A DNA stretch of 54,645 bases from Hirudo medicinalis (Eukaryota > Annelida > Clitellata > Hirudinida > Hirudinidae), in NCBI GenBank assembly GCA_011800805.1, contig MPNW01000121.1, forward strand, positions 9,680-64,324, given 5' to 3'. The translations under genes were made by a program, and so were the position numbers. The notes under the pieces are model-generated. The model was not told where the DNA came from and did no database searches. It saw nothing but the letters and a program-made list of their open reading frames with translations. Shown here piece after piece: positions 48,802-54,645 of this stretch; the stretch's first letter is position 1; every line of letters starts with the position of its first letter.

Positions 48802-51800
48802 CTACGAAGAAGACTCTGTCTGAGTGATTTCATCATGATGATTGTTATCGCTATCATTGTTATCACTATCGATGGTCTCGGGTCTTCCGAGCAGGCGATT
48901 GATATTTCTCCTTCTTTCCTCTCTCAATAAAGCCAATTTCATCTCGAGTTGAGCTGTCTGTCGTCTGCATTTTTCATCCAGGCTGCGACTTCGGTAATAA
49001 CATCAAAATCAGTCGATGTTACGTGCATGCAACCATGCTAATAAGTATTTCTAGTATTGCATTTTCTGCGTCTTAAGTCAGAAATCTCCTTAAATCTGCT
49101 ATATTCAAGCTGGTGCCAGAGCCAATTAATAAAAAAATCACTTATACCTCATCTGCTTCATCCTCCATACTGTCTCAAATGCAAGCAACAGGAAGAGCAG
49201 TCCAAAGATGATCGTTGTCACAAATATAACAACTGTCAGAAATGTACCATCTACTTATAAAAACTATCAATCCAGCCAATCAGTTTACTCCATTCCACTC
49301 ACACGACCAGGGAGTTTCACATTTGTTTTCTTCAGTGCACCTGATATAATTAATACGTAACTTGTTTTATAACAATAATAAATAAATACATTCGTCATAA
49401 ATGACAGGTAATGATGGCGATGACAGTAATAATATGTCCGAATGGTCCTGTTTCCAATCACCAGAGCACCAAAACTCTTATCTGGATAATACAGGTTACA
49501 AGACCACCACATCGAAAGTAACATCACATCCTAGTTGACTAGGCTAATTGACACTAATTTTGAACACAACTCACTCTTTTTGAGAAAGCAGCAGTTCAAA
49601 CTCCAAGGTATCCGATTTATCTGGTCGTAGGGAATCACAAACCAAGGCCCAATTACATTTTTACCAGTTGTAGGAGTTGAAAAGTCACTCACAAGTACAA
49701 GTCCTTCCATCAAATTCTTTGTCTTCTGACTGGTCCACAAATGAGGTGTCGCAGACGCACCGGTAAAAGCCTTGAAAGTTGACACAAATTGCGTTCTGAT
49801 TGCAGTCATTTCTCTCCAAGTTAGAGTCAACCACAGCAGGAAAGGAAGAGTTGGTTTCGCATTCATCATAATCTACAATTATTCAACGATGAATGAATTA
49901 CATCACAAATAAATAATTTTTCACAATATGCGATACCTTCTACAAGGAAGTTCTCATTGTAAGGCTCAGCTATAAACATTTTTGACAAACCAATCTCCCC
50001 TTTACTCCTAAAACAAGTGAGACACCTTTAATCAGTTCTTGATGTAAAATTCAAAACAAGCATGTGTTAACCCATCGAGATGCTGAAGAATCATGTTGCT
50101 TATCGTCTCCATGTCAGCCTCCGATGAATTTTTGTCCAGTTTGAAAAATATTGCAACAATCACTTGAATGCCTTCCTTCATTGGTTCAAAATGGAGAACT
50201 CTGCTGGAAAAGTAACGGCTTGCCAAAGCAAGGAAAGCGGGTTTTGAGAAAGAGCTGTTTCTTCCAAGAATAATCTGATCTACCTACAAAACCACCAGCA
50301 TGTTTTACAGATACAAAGGAAAAGGTCACCTTGAAACCGACACCATAGAAACTCAGTCGAAGAGCGTTTTCCCAGTAGGAGTCGGATGTCTTATTGTACA
50401 TGAAGCTGGTATTATACCTTAACGGAACAAGTTCGTATTTCCCAACTATGAGAGTGCAATTGAATGTCAAGATGTAAGCATTGGATCCTAAAAATGTTAT
50501 ATTTCATTAAAGTGTGAAACAAATTTCACTTATCAACGGATTTTATGTGATCATTAAGTACTTTATTTCTCTTAAAAATGTAAGCACATTAAGTGCTGCA
50601 TCATAAACATCAGTAATAATGATATGAGCATCTGAGTGATGGATCAATATCAAGACTGCAGTTGCTTATTTTACTTTGGCAATGAGGTTGCTTTCCGTAG
50701 ATATCCCTCATTTTCCCACCCTCACAAGAAATGGCCATTGGGCATTGCTGGGTGTGCTTGTGGTACTGAAACACTCTTCCACAACCATAGGTTTTTCTGA
50801 AAATTCTCAAGACTTTGTCTGGCTTGTACTGGTCTATGATGGGTCCTGAAATTGTACATGAGTCTTAAATTTGTGAAAATAAAAATATTAATTAAAAATA
50901 TTTGACGTGATTGACTTACTATCCACGCATTTAGACATGTTAGGGGGTTCCACCATGTGATCATAGTCACAAGTACAATTCAATGCTTTTTCATTACAGA
51001 CTGAAAAGTCTACTGCATGCGAACAATCATCATCTTTCGAACAATCATCTCCTATCTGCCCTGCATTAAGATTTTTAAAGAAATTCTCGTTACTTAAAGT
51101 AAAATCAGTGTTACGTCGTAATGATAAACAATCAAGTCTAAATCACCCCATTGCTCAATTGGTGCTAACTTAAAGGTTCACACATATTAAAGGACAAGTG
51201 ATCAATCAAATAATACAGCTGTGATGCACACCTGCATCTTTGAGATAAAGGCATTACATAAATTTTTAAAACCATATTCATATCACTGTCCAACGGTTAA
51301 CACAGCAACAGGATTTGTCTCATGTAAATATACAAATTGTGCTCACTTAGAGTGCAAGTGGTTCCATTATTTTGATCATAGAATCCCAGACTGCATAGAC
51401 ATGTCTTTTCTTCATCATATTCGTCTGTAGAATTTTCTTGCTCGTCCAGCTCTTGAAGCCTTTTTATGAGAACAATTTGACACTGACTGTCCTTCACGGC
51501 ATCATAGCAGTCGGAATCTACCTCACAGTTTTGGTCTCCTATTTTTCTTTTTTGGCAGGTGCTATTATCCATTTCTGCAAATCCAGAAAGACATGCACAC
51601 AGATTCTCTTGGCAAACACTTGAAAGCATCACTGTGACACAATCTTCATCGACGCTACAACTATCTCTAAGAATTCTGGATCGACAACTTCTGCCGTCAT
51701 CCTCGCCTATGAAACCCAGCATGCAATGACAGGAATGGTTTAAGCAGATACTGTTGTTTATGACAGATGAGCAATCTAAATCTGTTGAGCAGTTATCACC

Positions 51801-53157
51801 TAATATCCTCCGCGTGCATGAATAAGGATCAGATGTATCAGGATAATGTCCGACATCACATGTGCATTGTCCATCCACAGAGCAGTTACCATTTGTTATG
51901 GAATCACTGCAATCGCTCCTCGCAATGCAATTTCTATCTCCTAGTTTGCGTCTGGTGCAATCGTCGAGGTTTCTGCTTACTGCATACCCAGATACACACT
52001 GACAGACCATGTCCTCGTTGCAGTAACTATCCGGAATTGCATCCAAACATTCTGTTGCGTTTTTGCATTCTCCGCTTCCAATCTTGAGTTTGTTGCAAAA
52101 CAAGGAAACATCATTCTCCACAAAACCAGAGTTGCAATGACAAGACAATAGATTTTTATGGCAATAGCTGTTTTTTATGGATGTGTTGCATTCTTCATCT
52201 TCCTTGCAAGAATCTCCTATTTGTATCTGAACACAAGAGCCTTCAGAACCTTCTCTGTAACCCAACTTACACTCACAAGTTTCATGACGACACAAAGCGT
52301 TTTTAATAGCATCTTCACAATCACTATCCAAGTGGCATGCATTACCTAAGATTCTTTTCAAACATTTATTCATGTCAGAGAGGTAGTAACCTGATAGACA
52401 TTCACATGAGTTCTTTGCAGAACATAAACTGAATAAATCCAAGGCATGACATGTGGCATTATCAAAGCAATCTTCTAAGACTTTCGGCAGGCAGAATGAA
52501 TCGTTAACTTGTACGAATTCATCTGGACACATGCATATTCCATCAATACATTGACTGTCATTTAATATTGGATGACATTCCACAGAATCATGGCATCTTG
52601 AAATGTTAGTAGAGAGATAACATTCATTTTCATCATAGAAATCACTTTCGCAGATGCATGAATTATAACTATTGCAATGAGTGTTTGGGACAACCTCATG
52701 GCACTCCTGATCTGAACTACATTCCACCTCTGAAAGAGTCTTTTTTAAGCAAAACTTGTTATCACTGATTTTGTAATTTGGCAAACATTCACAAACACTT
52801 CGATCAGAACAGTAACTGTTCTCAATTGCATGAGAACAATTTTCAGAAAATTCACAAGCTTCCAATAACGTAAATGATCGTGTGCATCCTCCCTGAATAT
52901 TAAATTTGTAGCCATTCTCACAGGAACACACATTATTCTGACAAAAGCTCTTGTTTGAAATATCAAGACATTCAATGTGTGAGGTGCATTTAATAAAGGG
53001 TACTTGCAGGCTATGAACCAGTACAGGAGCTGTATAAATGCAATTTTATTAGATATCGTGAATCAAAAACTAAACGAATTAAATAACTTCAACCTGACAA
53101 CAGTGAACAAAGAAGAAAACTTATTACGACGATCAATGACATCAAAGTAGGCATCAT
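48802..53157 (-). CDS. Single-pass receptor with 13 tandem six-cysteine (EB/EGF-like) modules, SEA-like region, EGF module and short tail
   Basis: Probable cell-surface protein of 1002 residues; no named orthologue recognised. Eleven exons: 53157-53094, 53029-51347, 51060-50920, 50845-50675, 50487-50330, 50283-50072, 50007-49937, 49872-49693, 49340-49305, 49253-49148 and 48988-48802; phases agree throughout. Residues 1-21 are a signal peptide (LMSLIVVISFLLCSLL). Then 13 modules of about 43 residues follow, each of the form [LI]GD-x-C-x4-DC-x7-NS-x-C-x4-C-x-C-x2-G-[YF]-x6-C; twelve lie in the single 1683-base exon 2. Module 12 has a 20-residue acidic insertion. A Cys-rich linker (KTYGCGRVFQYHKHTQQC) and a SEA-like region (about 687-833; SRYFSSRVLHFEP, GIQVIVAIFFKLD) follow. 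One calcium-binding-type EGF (DYDECE, CNQNAICVNFQGFYRCVC) precedes the helix (VVIFVTTIIFGLLFLLLAF). The tail of about 70 residues is basic and helical, then acidic and Ser-rich. Overall plan recalls SEA/EGF proteins such as nematode MUA-3, by inference. Confidence 0.9.
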
Positions 53158-53935
53158 TACCTCGGAACTACTCAGCCAGCTTACAACATCTGCTGAGAAA
53201 CTCCACTGCTACTTTGCTGCAAGGAACGCCTTAGGCGCCAACTGAAAAATACCTGTCGTTCTGCGCTGAAAGAATATCTAATTGCATAGAAACAAAACGC
53301 TTAACTTCAAAATCAAAATCGACATTTACTTTAGCATTTAAGCGGCTTTTACAAAATATATTACAATAATTCCAAATTATTCTCGCATAAATAATTTATT
53401 TTTAACAAACAGACTAAATAATGTGTTAAAAGTGTCAAACATAATTTTTACAATATTTCTAGACCCTAATTGGTCACTTATATTAATCTTAGCAACTTAA
53501 CAACGAAGCTTTCTACTCAAAATTTTCTTCTCATTAATTTGTATATTTGAATCAGACAATAAAACATGTCCGCTCAGCTCTAAGACCAAATTACGGAGTC
53601 TTGGAAGCTGGAACCTTTTACTTTATATCACCACAGCAAGAAAAGGGTGAGTTGTGCAATGACTTCACATTTCAGGGTGAAGGAATTTGAACGGACTGTC
53701 AGCCTTTTTTTCTTTTGAAGTCACAAAAGTGCTTTCCGCATTTTTTCATTCTGGAGATTAAATTAAAATGTTTTCAGATAATTCTTTATTACCACAAGTT
53801 GATAAGTTTATTGATGTCTTATTAATATGCTTTGAAATTGTTGTCGTGCATGTTGTGCTTCACGCAAGATTTGGATTCGTAATCATCCAGTTCTTTGAGG
53901 GCAAGTAGCTGGCTGAATTTGGAGGACCTATGTAA
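53158..53935. other. 5' flank of the SEA/EGF receptor gene
   Basis: About 780 bases, AT-rich, with no supportable coding sequence. It should hold the receptor promoter and 5' UTR. Confidence 0.45.
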
Positions 53936-54173
53936 TAAAATTGATTATAATGATAAAAAAAAATGAGTTTGACTGGCGAAGCCGGTTTAAAAAAGCTGTC
54001 TCACGATGGCGGCACGGGTTCGAGTCCCGTTGCGTGAGCATCGTCCTAATCACCCATTTCTTTTTCCAAGCATGTCACTACATTTTCCCATTAATAACTG
54101 GATGAATAAAACTAATTATAATGAATACAAATGAGTTTTAATGTATCACTGGCTTATCACCGGTTTAAAAAGC
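53936..54173 (+). repeat. Imperfect local duplication flanking a tRNA-like relic
   Basis: Two related blocks lie about 172 bases apart: 53936-53996 (TAAAATTGATTATAATGATA ... ATGAGTTT ... ACTGGC ... CCGGTTTAAAAAAGC) and 54108-54173 (TAAAACTAATTATAATGAAT ... ATGAGTTT ... ACTGGC ... CCGGTTTAAAAAGC). The first block is followed directly by the tRNA-like hairpin; the second is not. Confidence 0.6.
54000..54039 (+). pseudogene. Collapsed tRNA-like relic (5' end joined to T arm)
   Basis: CTCACGATGGC, like the 5' end and A-box start of a Leu/Ser-type tRNA, runs straight into GGCACGGGTTCGAGTCCCGT, a perfect 5-bp T arm with a consensus B box (GGTTCGAGTCC). It then continues into TGCGTGAGC. Outer bases CTCACG (54000-54005) pair with CGTGAG (54033-54038). 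The D arm, anticodon arm and variable region are absent, so it cannot be a working tRNA. It may be a deletion derivative, a SINE head fragment, or a mite-like tRNA hairpin. Confidence 0.6.
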
Positions 54174-54179
54174 CTAAAT

Positions 54180-54310
54180 CACTTTCGGCCGAAAACAGAA
54201 AAAATAACTTTCTGTTTATTTTCGATAAACCGAAACTTCACCGAAATTGATCATAACAACTTTCGCGCCGAACCCGAAACCGAAATTCGTTCGGTCGCTG
54301 CTATGGGTCT
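54180..54310. other. TTTCGG/CCGAAA-rich patch, possible hAT-like end or MITE
   Basis: The motif CCGAAA or its complement TTTCGG recurs several times (CTTTCGGCCGAAAAC, AACCGAAACTTCACCGAAAT, CCCGAAACCGAAATTCG) in about 130 bases. Such motif-rich ends occur in some non-autonomous hAT elements, but no target duplication or paired terminal repeat could be defined. Confidence 0.25.
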
Positions 54311-54485
54311 TACGGTTTAAATAACGAATTTGGTTTTTAAATGACAATTTTCCATAACACTTATAACATTCGAAATTAGATGCTCAGGTCCACGCAAACA
54401 CTCATCCATGCCTAAATAGCAGGCTTATTTTCCTTTCGGAGGTTCCAGAGGTTAAAAAACCAGGGAGGGGGAGATCTGTAAACCT

Positions 54486-54486
<1 letters not shown>

Positions 54487-54562
<76 letters not shown>

Positions 54563-54607
54563 TAATAAATAATAAATAATAATAATAAATAATAATAATA
54601 ATAATAA
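54487..54607. repeat. Long (AAT)n microsatellite
   Basis: About 40 AAT units, perfect for the first 70 bases and then interrupted by AAAT. It gives meaningless Leu/Tyr open frames on the minus strand. Confidence 0.97.
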
Positions 54608-54645
54608 CTAATCAACCGCATACGCCAGCATAGAAGGAAGGCTGG

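Noticed and set aside
51438..52349. Plus-strand open frames opposite the cysteine-repeat exon
   Set aside because: Antisense shadows of the 1683-base exon; the minus-strand reading has a regular cysteine array.
1..54645. CRISPR arrays, bacterial operons, rRNA genes
   Set aside because: No spaced direct repeats, no operon-like intronless gene runs and no rRNA-like conserved blocks were seen; the DNA is clearly eukaryotic.

Overview
The window is nuclear DNA from an animal. Protein-coding genes are split into many exons with GT..AG introns, from 78 bases to about 5.6 kb, in an AT-rich background with AAT, TA, CATC and GAT microsatellites. The gene set (HCN channel, ARMC8, CBL, GPS2, PRA1-type Rab acceptor, SUEL-lectin receptor, SEA/EGF receptor) is typical of a bilaterian invertebrate. 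A lophotrochozoan such as an annelid would fit, but the species cannot be fixed from sequence alone. Exon models were built by hand from splice sites, and reading phase was checked at every junction.

Layout. Left edge to 5.98 kb: first four coding exons of an HCN (Ih) channel on the minus strand, running off the left edge. 6.7-7.7 kb: a 256-residue coiled-coil protein on the minus strand. 9.8-12.0 kb: an unrecognised 373-residue nuclear-looking protein on the plus strand that needs a 28-base microexon. 13.1-13.8 kb: a dead Tc3-like transposase. 15.7-29.0 kb: an 8-exon plus-strand gene for a single-pass receptor (signal peptide, SUEL lectin, CUB-like region, sushi-like module, membrane helix, 300-residue tail). 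29-32 kb: mostly empty, with scraps of coding-like minus-strand sequence.

The right half is gene dense. ARMC8 (plus, 20 exons, 32.1-37.6 kb) converges on CBL (minus, 12 exons, 38.2-43.3 kb). CBL is divergent from GPS2 (plus, 8 exons, 43.9-46.0 kb) across 648 bases. A RABAC1/PRA1 gene (plus, 4 exons, 47.0-47.7 kb) follows and converges on a minus-strand gene (48.8-53.2 kb, 11 exons) for a receptor with 13 tandem six-cysteine modules, a SEA-like region, one EGF module and a membrane helix. The last 1.5 kb holds a collapsed tRNA-like relic, a local duplication, a TTTCGG/CCGAAA-rich patch and a long AAT microsatellite.

Functionally these are independent cell-biology genes rather than a pathway cluster: ARMC8 (CTLH/GID E3 ligase), CBL (RING E3 ligase for tyrosine-kinase signalling), GPS2 (nuclear co-repressor and ubiquitin regulator) and PRA1 (Rab membrane cycling). 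The least described parts are the two cysteine/lectin receptors and the two unrecognised proteins at 6.7-12 kb.
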